Part shown: piece by piece, positions 18,278 to 28,398 of the stretch
How positions within the stretch are numbered: position 1 is the stretch's first letter
Layout: every line of letters begins with the position of its first letter
Assembly (NCBI GenBank): GCA_937141405.1
Contig: CAKZQQ010000008.1
Coordinates: 1 to 64,000 of the forward strand
Direction: 5' to 3'
Length of the DNA stretch: 64,000 bases
Origin: an uncultured Campylobacterota bacterium
GTDB taxonomy: Bacteria > Campylobacterota > Campylobacteria > Campylobacterales > Sulfurovaceae
Program-made: the position numbers and the translations under genes
Notes under the pieces: generated by a model
Seen by the model: only the letters and a program-made list of their open reading frames with translations
Told to the model about the DNA's origin: nothing
The model's database searches: none

Positions 18278-19198
18278 CTATCTGCGAGCATCTAGCCAGA
18301 CCATGATCCCTTTTTGCATATGCAAACGATTCTCAGCCTCACTAAATACGGCATCGGCATGTGCCTCTAGCACTTCATCACTCACTTCATACCCTCTATA
18401 AGCAGGCAAGCAGTGTAAAAATATCGCATCACTTTTTGCTAGTTGCATCATATCCGAATCTACCATATATCCCTTAAAATCTGCAACTCTTTTACTTTTT
18501 TCATCCTCTTTCCCCATAGATATCCAAGTATCGGTCGTCACCACATCAGCACCCTTGATTGCTGCACTAGGATCATTGGAGATGATGATTTTTGCTCCGC
18601 TCTCTTTGGCAAAATCGAGTGCTTTTTGAACTACCTTAGCATCACATTCATACCCTTTTGGTGTAGCAACTCTAAGTTCAAACCCCATGATAGAAGCGAG
18701 CATTAACCAAGATGCCGCCATATTGTTTCCATCACCAACATACGCAACGATTGGATCAACCCCTTTGCCAAACTCTATCATCGTAAGATAGTCGGTAAGA
18801 AGTTGCACGGGATGGTATGCATCGGTCAACCCATTGATCACGGGCACTTTTGAAAATGCTGCAAACTCTTCAATCTTTGACTGCTCAAAAGTGCGTATCA
18901 TAACCATATCAACCATTCTTGAGATTACCCTTGCGGTATCTTTCATCGGCTCACCACGACCGAGCTGAATATCATTTTTTGAAAGAAAGAGTCCGATGCC
19001 GCCAAGTTGATAAATACCTGTCTCGAAGCTTACTCTCGTTCTTGTAGAGCTCTTTTCAAATATCATTCCTAGAGTTTTATGTTGCATATAAGGTACATAT
19101 TTTCGCTCTAGTGTCTGTTTTTTTATCTTTTGTGCAAGCGATATCATCTCTAAAAGCTCTTGCTTTGTAAAATCCGCCAGCGTTAAGAAGTGTCTCAT
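18278..19198 (-). CDS. argF: ornithine carbamoyltransferase
   Basis: 306 residues, normal length. The carbamoyl-phosphate motif is SSTRTR near residues 50-55, the second carbamoyl-phosphate segment reads HPVQLLTD, and the ornithine-binding motif is [10 protein letters not shown] near the C-terminus, which separates it from aspartate carbamoyltransferase. It makes citrulline from ornithine in arginine synthesis. It is followed by hemN after an 80-base gap, which shows no clear terminator. Confidence 0.95.
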   Translation of the reverse strand: MRHFLTLADFTKQELLEMISLAQKIKKQTLERKYVPYMQHKTLGMIFEKSSTRTRVSFETGIYQLGGIGLFLSKNDIQLGRGEPMKDTARVISRMVDMVMIRTFEQSKIEEFAAFSKVPVINGLTDAYHPVQLLTDYLTMIEFGKGVDPIVAYVGDGNNMAASWLMLASIMGFELRVATPKGYECDAKVVQKALDFAKESGAKIIISNDPSAAIKGADVVTTDTWISMGKEDEKSKRVADFKGYMVDSDMMQLAKSDAIFLHCLPAYRGYEVSDEVLEAHADAVFSEAENRLHMQKGIMVWLDARR

Positions 19199-19269
19199 TT
19201 TCCTATCCTCATTGAACTAAAAGAAGATATTGTATCATAAAAGGGTTGAAGATTTTAGGGTGAGCTTAT

Positions 19270-19301
19270 GAATAGCCAATGCCCGTAAGGCAAAGCTATT
19301 C
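19270..19301 (-). terminator. hairpin at the 3' end of the exported-protein gene
   Basis: A strong stem starts at the stop codon of the gene ending at 19296: GAATAGC pairs with GCTATTC, and inside it TGCC pairs with GGCA around a TTACG loop. No T-run follows on the minus strand, so it may act as an RNA-stabilising 3' hairpin rather than a classic terminator. On the plus strand four Ts follow. Confidence 0.45.
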
Positions 19302-20012
19302 TTTTGGGTTTGAAAAGTTTTTCATTGCCTCTTGGAGTTGCTGCATCTCTTCAGGACTCATCTGAGGTGCACCGTCTGCTCCCATAGTAGAACTTGCTGT
19401 AGCCTCTTTTATAGAAAAATCCGGCATTTGGAGCTGATCATCAGAAACAGAGGCGTCTAGATCAACTTCAACGGCTGCGGTAGTATATTTTATCCCCATC
19501 ATAGAAGCTTCACTTTTTAGCATCACACCTTTATGTATCCATATTTTTACGGGAGTTAGCTCCCATATCTCACAGTCATACCCCATAAACTCCTCTTCTC
19601 CCACCTTTTTACCACCCATGGCGATAAGCATATCTTTACCTTGTTGCATCATGTCACTATACTCTGAATTTGTAAGTACTTGACCGGAATAATCTAAGAT
19701 TATCTTATTTGCAAAATCAACGATATACGCTTTGCCATCAACAAGTTTACTCATCTGATGCTCTTGCGTTTTTTGTCCCATTGTCACAGATGAAGTCTGC
19801 TCCTCATACAACTCTTCGCTACCCCAGTTTCTAAAAGCACTTGTAGCATCTCCATTCACTTCTATGGAGACACCCATCACATTGCCACTGCCGGTTATTT
19901 TATATTTGACGATGCCTGATTCTACATCATAACGTTTTTTTGTATCAGCACTTAGGAGTGTTGCAAAGCCCATAAGCAAAAGCAACACGGCCAATCTCTT
20001 CATCTGTCTCAT
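19296..20012 (-). CDS. exported protein of unknown function
   Basis: 238 residues with a signal peptide (MKRLAVLLLLMGFATLLSA). The mature part starts KKRYDVESGIVKYKITGSGN and contains alternating strands, a segment DGKAYIVDFANKIILDYSG, and a low-complexity Met/Gln-rich C-terminus (MSPEEMQQLQEAMKNF). The pattern is similar to DUF4412-type periplasmic proteins, but I cannot name it. It is expressed alone: argF follows after about 100 bases and the upstream FAD gene is 70 bases away. Confidence 0.7.
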   Translation of the reverse strand: MRQMKRLAVLLLLMGFATLLSADTKKRYDVESGIVKYKITGSGNVMGVSIEVNGDATSAFRNWGSEELYEEQTSSVTMGQKTQEHQMSKLVDGKAYIVDFANKIILDYSGQVLTNSEYSDMMQQGKDMLIAMGGKKVGEEEFMGYDCEIWELTPVKIWIHKGVMLKSEASMMGIKYTTAAVEVDLDASVSDDQLQMPDFSIKEATASSTMGADGAPQMSPEEMQQLQEAMKNFSNPKE

Positions 20013-20080
20013 TCTCTCTCCTTGCTTAATAGAATATACTAAAGCTATTATAGCTTTATAAAATTAGTAAAAACAGAAGA

Positions 20081-21163
20081 TTATCTTTGATTGGTATCTA
20101 ATGCACCGATACCTATTTGAAATATTATTTTTCTAACTATTTTGTTATACATAAAAGGGTATTTCAATATTTTTTTTGTGATATTAAAACGCAACGATGC
20201 CGTATTCTCTTTATATATCGCCGCAAAATGCTCTCTATCCTCATTGAGTGCGTGAGCCAATTTAGCTCCTGAGATCATAGCGTAGCTTATCCCTTCAGCA
20301 GAAGTTGGGCTGATAAACCCTGCCGCCTCTCCAATCAATGCAACATCATCAATGCCCAAAGAGATATCTTTGGAAGATTTTGGACGCAATATATAAGAAC
20401 CCGATTTTTTTATGGGTTTATTAAGACTATAACCATACCTTGCTAATTTCTTTTTTTGAAGCTCATGAAGCCTCATGACATCATCGCCCTCTTTTATCGC
20501 ACTGCCAAAGATGATGTACTGCTCTTTGGGTATAATCCATGAGTAAAAATCACTAATTTCACTATCAAAAATAGCAACATATCTATTGAGATCGGTCTCG
20601 TTCTTAAACCACTCCTGTATAGAGACATAGCGAAGGGGTTCGTTCTCTTTTCTTGCACCTACAAGATCTTTTTTGACCTTTGAGTTGGCACCATCTGCAC
20701 CGACTATGATAGGCGCAAACACATCTTGTTGCTGCTTCTCTTTTCTTAACGTCACTACATAGCCCTCCGCACTCTTTTTAGCACTGATAAAGTGTGAAGA
20801 AAATGATTTTTTTATGTTTTTTGTATCACACAAAGATAAAAGCCATCTATCAAAAAGCTCTCTGTCAACATTCATATAATGTCTTTGATAACTTTTGATC
20901 ATATCATTATCAAAGTCTAGCGTCTCTACAGCAAATGTTTGCGGGGTTACTAAGATGTTTACAGGAAGGCTCAGCCCAAAACTAGCCAATGCTTTTTGTG
21001 CATCAGGAGCGATGAGTCCTCCACAATTTTTTATGACTTTTTGTGCCGACTTATGGAGTGGTCTTCTATCTACTAATAAAATACGATATCTATCATCTAA
21101 CAAACGGGCAAAAGTGGCACCTGCCGGACCCGACCCGATGATGATAATATCGTATCTATCCAT
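20081..21163 (-). CDS. FAD-dependent geranylgeranyl reductase-family oxidoreductase
   Basis: 360 residues from ATG 21163, which overlaps the hemB stop by 8 bases (ATGGATAG); a start 27 bases further upstream is possible but lacks support. The FAD-binding [17 protein letters not shown] is at the N-terminus, [13 protein letters not shown] is the second FAD motif, and [18 protein letters not shown] the third. This is the layout of the geranylgeranyl reductase/UbiH-like group. In bacteria the family reduces isoprenoid chains or hydroxylates aromatics; the substrate is not clear here. Co-transcribed with hemB. Confidence 0.75.
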   Translation of the reverse strand: MDRYDIIIIGSGPAGATFARLLDDRYRILLVDRRPLHKSAQKVIKNCGGLIAPDAQKALASFGLSLPVNILVTPQTFAVETLDFDNDMIKSYQRHYMNVDRELFDRWLLSLCDTKNIKKSFSSHFISAKKSAEGYVVTLRKEKQQQDVFAPIIVGADGANSKVKKDLVGARKENEPLRYVSIQEWFKNETDLNRYVAIFDSEISDFYSWIIPKEQYIIFGSAIKEGDDVMRLHELQKKKLARYGYSLNKPIKKSGSYILRPKSSKDISLGIDDVALIGEAAGFISPTSAEGISYAMISGAKLAHALNEDREHFAAIYKENTASLRFNITKKILKYPFMYNKIVRKIIFQIGIGALDTNQR

Positions 21164-22127
21164 TGAGGATTTTAGCTGCCTCTTTTGCATGGTAAGTGAT
21201 GATAATATCAGCGCCTGCGCGCTTCATCCCAAGAAGTGTCTCCATCATAACACCTTCATAGTCTATCACACCTGCTTTTGCAGCGGCTTTGAGCATCGCA
21301 TACTCTCCGCTCACATTATAAACAGCCAAAGGTAACAGCGTAGTCTCTTTGATATCTCTTACGATATCAAGATATGCCAATGTAGGTTTCACCATTAAGA
21401 TATCAGCACCTTGCATCTCATCTTCTACGCTCTCTCTTATCGCTTCTTTACGATTTGCGGGATTCATCTGATAAGTACGGCGATCACCAAAACTTGGAGC
21501 TGATTCTGCCACATCACGAAATGGCCCATAATAAGATGAAGCAAATTTTGTACTATAGCTCATGATAGGAAGATTTATAAACCCCTCACCATCAAGCCCA
21601 CTTCTAATAGCACTGATCATACCATCCATCATACCGCTTGGAGCAATCATATCAACGCCTGCTTTTGCATGAATGACTGCTTGTATAGCAAGATTTTCTA
21701 ATGTGATATCATTCTCTACACTTTGTGTTTTTGGATCGATGACTCCACAATGTCCATGATCTGTATATTCACAAAAACAGAGATCACTAACGATAAAGAT
21801 ATCAGGGTACTTCTCTTTGATTGCTCTTATTGCTTGAGGAACAATGCCATGCTCACACATAGCTTCACTCCCCACACTATCTTTTACATCAGGAATCCCG
21901 AAAAGAATGATTGAGCGTATTCCTAATGCTTGCAACTCTTTACACTCTTTAAGTACCTCATCGATACTCATCTGAAAAACACCCGGCAGTGATGCAACCT
22001 CTTTTTTTATCTTCTCTCCGCTTCGCACAAAGAGTGGATAGATAAAATCATCAACTCTTAGATGTGTTTCACACAGCATATCTCTGAGTGCTGCATGCAT
22101 ACGATTTCTTCTAAAACGCGCAAACAT
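21156..22127 (-). CDS. hemB: delta-aminolevulinic acid dehydratase
   Basis: 323 residues, normal length. Active-site lysine lies in [12 protein letters not shown], and the zinc-site cysteines in [15 protein letters not shown], so this is the Zn-dependent form. It condenses two 5-aminolevulinate molecules to porphobilinogen. The downstream flavoprotein gene overlaps its stop by 8 bases. The upstream gap to pilT is 45 bases. Confidence 0.97.
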   Translation of the reverse strand: MFARFRRNRMHAALRDMLCETHLRVDDFIYPLFVRSGEKIKKEVASLPGVFQMSIDEVLKECKELQALGIRSIILFGIPDVKDSVGSEAMCEHGIVPQAIRAIKEKYPDIFIVSDLCFCEYTDHGHCGVIDPKTQSVENDITLENLAIQAVIHAKAGVDMIAPSGMMDGMISAIRSGLDGEGFINLPIMSYSTKFASSYYGPFRDVAESAPSFGDRRTYQMNPANRKEAIRESVEDEMQGADILMVKPTLAYLDIVRDIKETTLLPLAVYNVSGEYAMLKAAAKAGVIDYEGVMMETLLGMKRAGADIIITYHAKEAAKILNG

Positions 22128-22172
22128 TACTTCCCTTTTTGTTGTATTTATTGAATATCAAGAAGGAGGAGA

Positions 22173-23312
22173 CTACGCCCCTTGTTCCTCTTCGTCTTCT
22201 TTGAAGTCAACGATATCACTTCCGGAAGATGCTACTTTATCACTAATTTTTGATATATTAAGCTTCATGTCCGACCTACTTGTAGCATATTCAAGTGCTG
22301 TATTCTCTGTTATTTTACCTTTTAAAAAAAGGTCAAGTATTGACTGGTCGAAACTTTGCATACCATATATCCTGCCCCCCTCTTCGATAGCATCAAGTAT
22401 CTCGCTATCTCTTGCAGTGGCTATAAGATCGGCTATCCTAGCACTCTTTTTCATCACCTCAACAGCAGGTATTCTAATACTGCCGTCCATGGTTGGCAAA
22501 AGTCTTTGTGAGATAACTCCTTCTAAAACAGCTGCGAGAGAAAGCCTCACTCTGTTTTGCTCATCATTTGGAAACATCCCTATGATTCTATCGATCGTAT
22601 CTTTAGCGCTGAGTGTATGGAGTGTTGAAAAGACCAAATGCCCTGTATTTGCCGCATTGATTGCTATCTCTATAGTCTCAAGATCTCGCATCTCACCGAC
22701 AAGTATAACATCTGGATCTTCTCTCAGGGCTGATCTTAGCGCACCTTTAAAAGAGTTAGCGTCTATACCAATCGCTCTTTGATTGATAAAAGAGTTTTTA
22801 TCTTTGTGGACAAACTCTATGGGGTCTTCTATGGTGATAATGTGTCTTTTTTGCTTCTGGTTAATTATATCCACAAGAGAAGCAAGTGTTGTTGATTTAC
22901 CGCTACCAGTAACTCCGGTTACCAACACAAGACCTCTTGGAATATCTGTAAAAGTCTCTATAGATTTTGGAAGATTCAAATGCACAATTTGAGGAATCTC
23001 TTCCGGAATTGCTCTAAATACTGCGCTCAATCCATCAATTTGATGGAATATATTAACACGAAACCGACTCTCATTATCTTCAATCTTATAAGAGAAGTCA
23101 ATTGATTTGTCTCTTTGAAGTGTTTCAAATTGAGATGCATCTGTAATCTCCTCAACAAGTCGTTCCATCTGGGTCTTAGAAAACTTCTCTTCTCCAAAAT
23201 TAGTTAACACACCATCAATACGAACTCTAATGCCTGAGAGTGCTTTGATATGAAGGTCACTTGCATTTTTTTGCAACATAAATTTAAGGTACTGATCTAA
23301 CTTTTTCTTCAT
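22173..23312 (-). CDS. pilT: type IV pilus retraction ATPase, PilT family
   Basis: 379 residues. An N-terminal PAS-like domain (KNASDLHIK) is followed by Walker [11 protein letters not shown] near residues 132-141, the Asp box, Walker B DVILVGEMRD and the His box HTLSAKDT. These are the features of PilT/PilU secretion ATPases that power pilus retraction or DNA uptake. The C-terminus extends into an acidic tail (KEDEEEQGA). ComEC, encoded at 58232-59494, would be the membrane channel if the pilus serves competence. Confidence 0.92.
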   Translation of the reverse strand: MKKKLDQYLKFMLQKNASDLHIKALSGIRVRIDGVLTNFGEEKFSKTQMERLVEEITDASQFETLQRDKSIDFSYKIEDNESRFRVNIFHQIDGLSAVFRAIPEEIPQIVHLNLPKSIETFTDIPRGLVLVTGVTGSGKSTTLASLVDIINQKQKRHIITIEDPIEFVHKDKNSFINQRAIGIDANSFKGALRSALREDPDVILVGEMRDLETIEIAINAANTGHLVFSTLHTLSAKDTIDRIIGMFPNDEQNRVRLSLAAVLEGVISQRLLPTMDGSIRIPAVEVMKKSARIADLIATARDSEILDAIEEGGRIYGMQSFDQSILDLFLKGKITENTALEYATSRSDMKLNISKISDKVASSGSDIVDFKEDEEEQGA

Positions 23313-23342
23313 AAATAACCCCTTTACATATTCAAAGAAAGA

Positions 23343-24344
23343 CTAATCTTTTAACGCGTTCAATATCTCCTGGAAAGAGTCCTCAAATGCCTTTAGTCCG
23401 TCTTCTAAAAGTTTACCATAAACTTCATTCATATCTATACCGCTCTTTTTTAATGTCACAAAATAGCTCTCTATCTCTTCATCCGCAAGCGGGAGTTTAA
23501 AGCTATCTTGAGATCTTGAAGCATAGGCTTTTATGGTCTCAAGTGGGGCTGTATTGACACTATGCGTTGCAAAAAGTTCACAGATGTAATAATCAGAAGG
23601 CAGAGCCACCCCCTCTTTGACTCCCGTACTTGCGAAAAGCGTTCTCACCATAGGTGTGTTACTCTCTTCTATGATGTTATAAATTTTAGCAGCATTATAG
23701 ATACCTGTTTTGGAGAGATCCAAGCCAAGCTCTTTTAATTTTTGATCCAAAAGTCTATCAAATCTACTCACGAACACAGATATAACAGCCTGCACTCTTC
23801 GACCACCACTATTTTCAAATATACTCATACCTTCTTTCATCGCTTTAACGCATCTCTTGGCTTGCTCCGGGGAAAAGATAAGTGTTGCATTGACAGAAAT
23901 TCCCGTAGCCAAAAGTTGTCTCATGGCACTATAGCCGGCTTCTGTCGCAGGAATTTTGATCATAACATTAGGCTCGCCTATTGCTTTAAAGAGTCTTTTT
24001 GCCTCTTTAACGGTCGCTTTTGTATCGTTTGAAAGAAAAGGGTCAACCTCCAAGCTTATATAGCCGTCATTGCCCTCTTGATATGATTCTTTGAGTGCCT
24101 GTGCTGCCAATTTTATATCTTCGATAGCAAGAGCCTCATATTTCTCTTTTGGTTTCAAACCTTTAAGGTTTTCTAATTGATTTTTATATGCGGGGGATTT
24201 TCTTATCGCATCTGCGAATATTGAAGGGTTACTTGTGGCGCCGTTGATGATCTCGTCTTGAATCAGTTTTGGAAATTCATTTTTCAAAAAGTCTCTCTCT
24301 ATAAAATCCAACCATAAAGAGAATGACCTATCTCTGTCAATCAT
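23343..24344 (-). CDS. tal: transaldolase
   Basis: 333 residues. The Schiff-base lysine is in NVMIKIPATEAG, and SNPSIFADAI and VNATLIFSPEQAKR are further family segments. It moves a dihydroxyacetone unit between sugar phosphates in the non-oxidative pentose phosphate pathway. The start overlaps the stop of aat by 8 bases, so it is translated with the aat-clpA-clpS operon. Confidence 0.93.
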   Translation of the reverse strand: MIDRDRSFSLWLDFIERDFLKNEFPKLIQDEIINGATSNPSIFADAIRKSPAYKNQLENLKGLKPKEKYEALAIEDIKLAAQALKESYQEGNDGYISLEVDPFLSNDTKATVKEAKRLFKAIGEPNVMIKIPATEAGYSAMRQLLATGISVNATLIFSPEQAKRCVKAMKEGMSIFENSGGRRVQAVISVFVSRFDRLLDQKLKELGLDLSKTGIYNAAKIYNIIEESNTPMVRTLFASTGVKEGVALPSDYYICELFATHSVNTAPLETIKAYASRSQDSFKLPLADEEIESYFVTLKKSGIDMNEVYGKLLEDGLKAFEDSFQEILNALKD

Positions 24345-25065
24345 TTTTATACTCCCAGAAAAATTGTTGCCATGAGCCTCTATCGCTCGGTTTTTTTAGC
24401 ACGCTTTTTAAAGAATCAAGAAACAAATCTCTCTCAATCTCACGAGCACCCATCCGAACTAAATGATCGGTTTTAACCTGACAATCTATAAAATCATATC
24501 CTCTCTCTCCTAAAACATCACTGAGTGCTTTTAAACAAACTTTTGAGGCATCATTTTTGTGAGAAAACATCGATTCTCCAAAGAAAGCTTTTCCCATTGC
24601 CACACCGTACAACCCTCCAACAAGCTCACCATCAAGATAGCTCTCTACACTATGGGCAAATCCCATTTTAAAAAGCTCGCTATATGCTTTTTGCATTTGA
24701 GGGAGTATCCATGTCCCCGCTTGCCCGGCTCTTGGGGTCTTGGCACACGCTTGCATCACACCCTCAAAATCATTGTCAAACTTCACTTCAAAAACTCTTT
24801 TCTTAAGAACTTTATGTAAAGACTTTGAAACTTTAAGCTCCTCAGGATAAAGGATAAATCGTGGATTCGGAGACCACCATAGCAGTGGCTCGCCCTCACT
24901 AAACCACGGGAATATGCCTGCTTCATATGCGCAGAGTATTCTTTGTGGATGTAAATCGCCGCCATAAGCAAGCAGACCCTCATCGCATGCTTCTTTTGGG
25001 TTCGGAAAGGTGTAGTCTGCCCCTAGAGGTGGGATGATATATTCATCTTCATATAAAGAGCCCAA
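24337..25065 (-). CDS. aat: leucyl/phenylalanyl-tRNA-protein transferase
   Basis: 242 residues. Family motifs include FPWFSEGEPLLWWSPNPRF near residues 53-71, the Gly-rich GGLYGVAMGKAFFGESMF and FIDCQ. It attaches Leu or Phe to proteins with N-terminal Lys/Arg, making them N-degrons. Placement directly after clpS and clpA is meaningful: Aat creates the signal, ClpS recognises it and ClpA unfolds the substrate. The gap to clpA is 3 bases. Confidence 0.95.
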   Translation of the reverse strand: MGSLYEDEYIIPPLGADYTFPNPKEACDEGLLAYGGDLHPQRILCAYEAGIFPWFSEGEPLLWWSPNPRFILYPEELKVSKSLHKVLKKRVFEVKFDNDFEGVMQACAKTPRAGQAGTWILPQMQKAYSELFKMGFAHSVESYLDGELVGGLYGVAMGKAFFGESMFSHKNDASKVCLKALSDVLGERGYDFIDCQVKTDHLVRMGAREIERDLFLDSLKSVLKKPSDRGSWQQFFWEYKND

Positions 25066-25068
25066 AGT

Positions 25069-27276
25069 TTACTCACCTACCTGAAAAGTTAAATTTTCTC
25101 CTTTGAAATCGACTTTGACTTTACCACCCTTTTTCAGTTTACCAAAGAGTATCTCATCACTTAATTGCTCCTTGATCTTCTCATCAATCACTCTTGCGAT
25201 ATGTCTTGCGCCGTATCGTTCATCGTAGCTCTTATCGGCGATGTATTTTCTAGCTTTTGCACCCAGGGTAATCGATATTTTCTTCTCTTTTAGTATGCTA
25301 TTGAGTTTTTCTATCTCCAAAGAGACAATCTGCTCCAACGCATCTTGAGTGAGTGATCTAAACTTGACAACTGCATTGATTCTATTTAGAAATTCAAGAG
25401 AGAAAAATCCTTTGAGTGCATTCTCTTCTTTAATTCCCGTGTCACGATTGAAACCCATTATATTTGCCTCTTTGGTGCCCAAATTGGATGTCATAATCAA
25501 AATCACATGACTAAAATCACTCACTATTCCATTGTTGTCGGTAAGCTTTGCATCATCCATAATTTGAAGGAGTATATTCATCACATCAGGATGTGCCTTT
25601 TCAACCTCATCAAGCAATAAGACACTATGGGGATGCTTTTTAACAATCTCGGTAAGCAGTCCCCCTTGCTCAAATCCAACATATCCCGGAGGTGCGCCGA
25701 TGAGACGACTTACAGAGTGTTTCTCCATATACTCACTCATGTCAATACGCGTAAAGTTAATATCCATCGCATTTGCAAGCTCTTTTGCAAGGGCTGTTTT
25801 CCCAACTCCTGTGGGTCCTATGAAGAGAAAATTTCCTATTGTTTTGTTCTCTCCGCTGATACCTGCATAGGAGCGTTTAATCGCTGTAACCAGAGAGCTT
25901 ACCGCTTCATCTTGCTCTATGATTTTGGATTGTATCGCTTTTTGAAGAGATTTTAATTTTGAGATATCATCTTTACCCACAGAAGTTGCAGGAAGGGAGA
26001 GATTTTTAGCCACGAGTGCCTCTATCTCTTTAGTGCCGACTTTGACATCTTTTTTACCTCTAAGCATAAAACTTGCACCAACCTCATCAATGAGATCAAG
26101 CGCTTTATCAGGAAGAAATCTATCGTGGATATATCTTTGCGATAACTCTATAGCACGCTTAAGAGCCGCGTCACTAAACTTGATATGATGGTAGGTCTCA
26201 TACTTCTCTTTCGCACCTTGAAGAATCTTGAGCGTATCATCAAAGCTCGGCTCAAGCACATCAATCTTTGTAAATCTTCTTGAGAGCGCTTTGTCCTTAT
26301 CGAAAAAGTTTCTAAACTCAGCATATGTGGTCGCACCTATACATTTAAGCTCCCCTTTTGCAAGTGCCGGCTTTAAAAGATTTGAAGCATCCATGCTCCC
26401 GCCACTTGTTGCTCCGGCACCTACAAGCATATGAATCTCATCTATAAAAAGTATCGCATTATCGATCAAGACAATCTCTTTAAGAATGCCTTTGAGTCGC
26501 TTTTCAAAATCACCTCTATATTTTGTTCCTGCAACAAGCGAACCCATATCAAGCGCATAAAGCTTTGCATCTTTAAGAATATCGGGCACATCTTTTTTGA
26601 CGATTTTAAGAGCGAGTCCTTCGGCTATAGCAGTCTTTCCAACTCCTGCTTCGCCGACTAAAAGAGGGTTGTTCTTTTTGCGACGACAGAGTGTTTGCAT
26701 AACTCTATCTATCTCATTGATTCTGCCTATAACATCATCTATCTTCCCCTCTTGTGCAAGCTTTGTAAGGTTGATAGTGTACGAACTCAGCATTGACTCC
26801 TCTTCTGCTTCACTTTTCTCTTGCATGCCGATATCTTCACCCTCTTCGTCATAGCCATAGTGTGAAACAACTTCTAAGATATCTACTCTTTGTATCCCCT
26901 CTTCTTGAAGCAAAGAGACGCCAAAAGACTCCTCTTGTAAAAAAATGGCCGCGAGCATATCACCTATGCCAGCTGTGTTTCTCCCGGAGCTATCAAGGTG
27001 TTGCATCATATCTTTCATAGAACGCTCCAAAGAGATGCTTTGAAGCGGGTCGCTTTCTCTTTGGATTTTTGGAGTAAACTTTTCTATATACTCTCCCAAC
27101 CTCTCTACATAATTTGCCACATCAACATCTAAAGCTCTAAGTATCTCTTGGCCCTCTTTGCTGTTAGCAATAAAGAGCATCACATGCTCGACGGTCAAAT
27201 ACTCATGATGATTTGATTTTGCATAGCTATGAGAATATCCAAGAACATCTCTAAGGGATTCTGTTGTATAGATCAT
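25069..27276 (-). CDS. clpA: ATP-dependent Clp protease ATPase subunit ClpA
   Basis: 735 residues. An N-terminal repeat domain (1-145) is followed by the first AAA+ module with Walker A GEAGVGKTA and ILFIDEIHML, and the second module with GPTGVGKTALAKEL and a C-terminal D2-small domain. There is no ClpB-type coiled-coil insertion, and clpS lies 2 bases upstream, so ClpA rather than ClpB or ClpC. It unfolds substrates for ClpP. Confidence 0.95.
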   Translation of the reverse strand: MIYTTESLRDVLGYSHSYAKSNHHEYLTVEHVMLFIANSKEGQEILRALDVDVANYVERLGEYIEKFTPKIQRESDPLQSISLERSMKDMMQHLDSSGRNTAGIGDMLAAIFLQEESFGVSLLQEEGIQRVDILEVVSHYGYDEEGEDIGMQEKSEAEEESMLSSYTINLTKLAQEGKIDDVIGRINEIDRVMQTLCRRKKNNPLLVGEAGVGKTAIAEGLALKIVKKDVPDILKDAKLYALDMGSLVAGTKYRGDFEKRLKGILKEIVLIDNAILFIDEIHMLVGAGATSGGSMDASNLLKPALAKGELKCIGATTYAEFRNFFDKDKALSRRFTKIDVLEPSFDDTLKILQGAKEKYETYHHIKFSDAALKRAIELSQRYIHDRFLPDKALDLIDEVGASFMLRGKKDVKVGTKEIEALVAKNLSLPATSVGKDDISKLKSLQKAIQSKIIEQDEAVSSLVTAIKRSYAGISGENKTIGNFLFIGPTGVGKTALAKELANAMDINFTRIDMSEYMEKHSVSRLIGAPPGYVGFEQGGLLTEIVKKHPHSVLLLDEVEKAHPDVMNILLQIMDDAKLTDNNGIVSDFSHVILIMTSNLGTKEANIMGFNRDTGIKEENALKGFFSLEFLNRINAVVKFRSLTQDALEQIVSLEIEKLNSILKEKKISITLGAKARKYIADKSYDERYGARHIARVIDEKIKEQLSDEILFGKLKKGGKVKVDFKGENLTFQVGE

Positions 27277-27278
27277 GC

Positions 27279-27575
27279 TTACTCCTCTTCCAAAGTAGCC
27301 AGCAATGGAAATTCATGGGCTCTTGCTAACTTTGTTACCTGCTCGACTTTTGTAGCAGCTATCTCATAGGTGTATATACCACATAACCCTTTGCCTTTTT
27401 CATGGATATTGATCATGATTCTTTGCGCCTCCAAATTATTTTTGTGAAATATCTCGATAAGCACTTTGATAACAAAATCCATAGAGGTATAGTGATCATT
27501 ATGGAGTATCACTTTATACATTCTAGGCGTATCAAGTAGTGTATCTGTCTGGGTCGATGTGTTGAACTGTGGCAA
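27279..27575 (-). CDS. clpS: ClpA adaptor ClpS
   Basis: 98 residues from a TTG start; AGGAG lies 5 bases upstream, which supports this codon. Core motifs MYKVILHNDHYTSMDFV and the HEKGKG/YEIA segments that bind N-end residues are visible. It delivers N-degron proteins to ClpAP. First gene of the clpS-clpA-aat-tal operon. Confidence 0.95.
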   Translation of the reverse strand: MPQFNTSTQTDTLLDTPRMYKVILHNDHYTSMDFVIKVLIEIFHKNNLEAQRIMINIHEKGKGLCGIYTYEIAATKVEQVTKLARAHEFPLLATLEEE

Positions 27576-27680
27576 AATAGCTCCTGACGACTTTTATTTT
27601 GTTATAATATTTATACTAAAATTGTCTGAAAAAAGCAAGTGCAATTCTATCATCATGTATAATTCATCAAAGGATATTTT

Positions 27681-28340
27681 ATGAAGACTCTCTTTATCGT
27701 CGCTACCAATACTGATGTAGGCAAAAGCTATGGCTCGCAAAAACTCATAGAAGCGCTCTCCAAAAAGGGGCTTCGCATCGGTGCATTTAAACCCATCGAA
27801 ACGGGGGTAGAAAATGACGAACCTTCAGATGCCACAGCACTTTTAAACAGTGTCAAGCTATACAATAAAGCGTTTACAGATCTGTCTCCCAAGGATATCA
27901 CTGCTTATACATTTAAGCTGCCTGCAGCGCCTTTTGTAGCTGATGTCAACAAAGAGATTGACATTGAGCTGATATTGACAAAAAAAGCGCAGCTACAAGA
28001 ACTCTGTGACATTCTCATCATAGAGAGCGCAGGTGGATTGATGACGCCAATCAATGAAGAGTACAAAATGATAGATCTTATCAAAACTCTAGGAGCCAAA
28101 ACACTCCTTGTTACCCCCTCGAAGCTCGGATGCATCAACGATACCCTCCTTGCAATGGAAGCACTCAAAAGAAGAGAGATAGAGTATGATTGGTGTGTCA
28201 ATCTCTACAAAGACAAAGAGCATTTTGATACGATTACAAAACCCTACTATGATGCACTCTTTCCTCACTGGTGGAGCCTGCAAGAAGGGCTTGTGATCTA
28301 TGTAAACAAAATAGTAGCATCTCATAAGAGTACACACTAA
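27681..28340 (+). CDS. bioD: ATP-dependent dethiobiotin synthetase
   Basis: 219 residues. The P-loop reads ATNTDVGKSYGS near residues 8-19 (family: GTDTxVGKT), with KPIETG following and the VEGAGG-like loop as IESAGGLMTP. It closes the ureido ring in biotin synthesis. AAAGGA lies 7 bases before the ATG. It stands alone; other bio genes are not in the window. The P-loop deviates slightly (Ser for the usual second Thr), which still suits Mg-ATP binding. Confidence 0.9.
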   Translation: MKTLFIVATNTDVGKSYGSQKLIEALSKKGLRIGAFKPIETGVENDEPSDATALLNSVKLYNKAFTDLSPKDITAYTFKLPAAPFVADVNKEIDIELILTKKAQLQELCDILIIESAGGLMTPINEEYKMIDLIKTLGAKTLLVTPSKLGCINDTLLAMEALKRREIEYDWCVNLYKDKEHFDTITKPYYDALFPHWWSLQEGLVIYVNKIVASHKSTH

Positions 28341-28368
28341 ATATATTTATTATTAACTCCATATCTGT

Positions 28369-28374
28369 TATAAT
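28369..28374 (+). promoter_or_regulatory. probable -10 box of pyrB
   Basis: TGTTATAAT contains a consensus TATAAT 25 bases before the pyrB ATG, preceded by an AT-rich stretch without an obvious -35 box, as common in Campylobacterota sigma-70 promoters. An AAAGGA ribosome binding site follows. Confidence 0.5.
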
Positions 28375-28398
28375 CTTATAAACAAAAAAGGATGCACA

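Noticed and set aside
25069-27276. Double AAA+ protein as ClpB
   Set aside because: No middle coiled-coil domain, and clpS is directly upstream.
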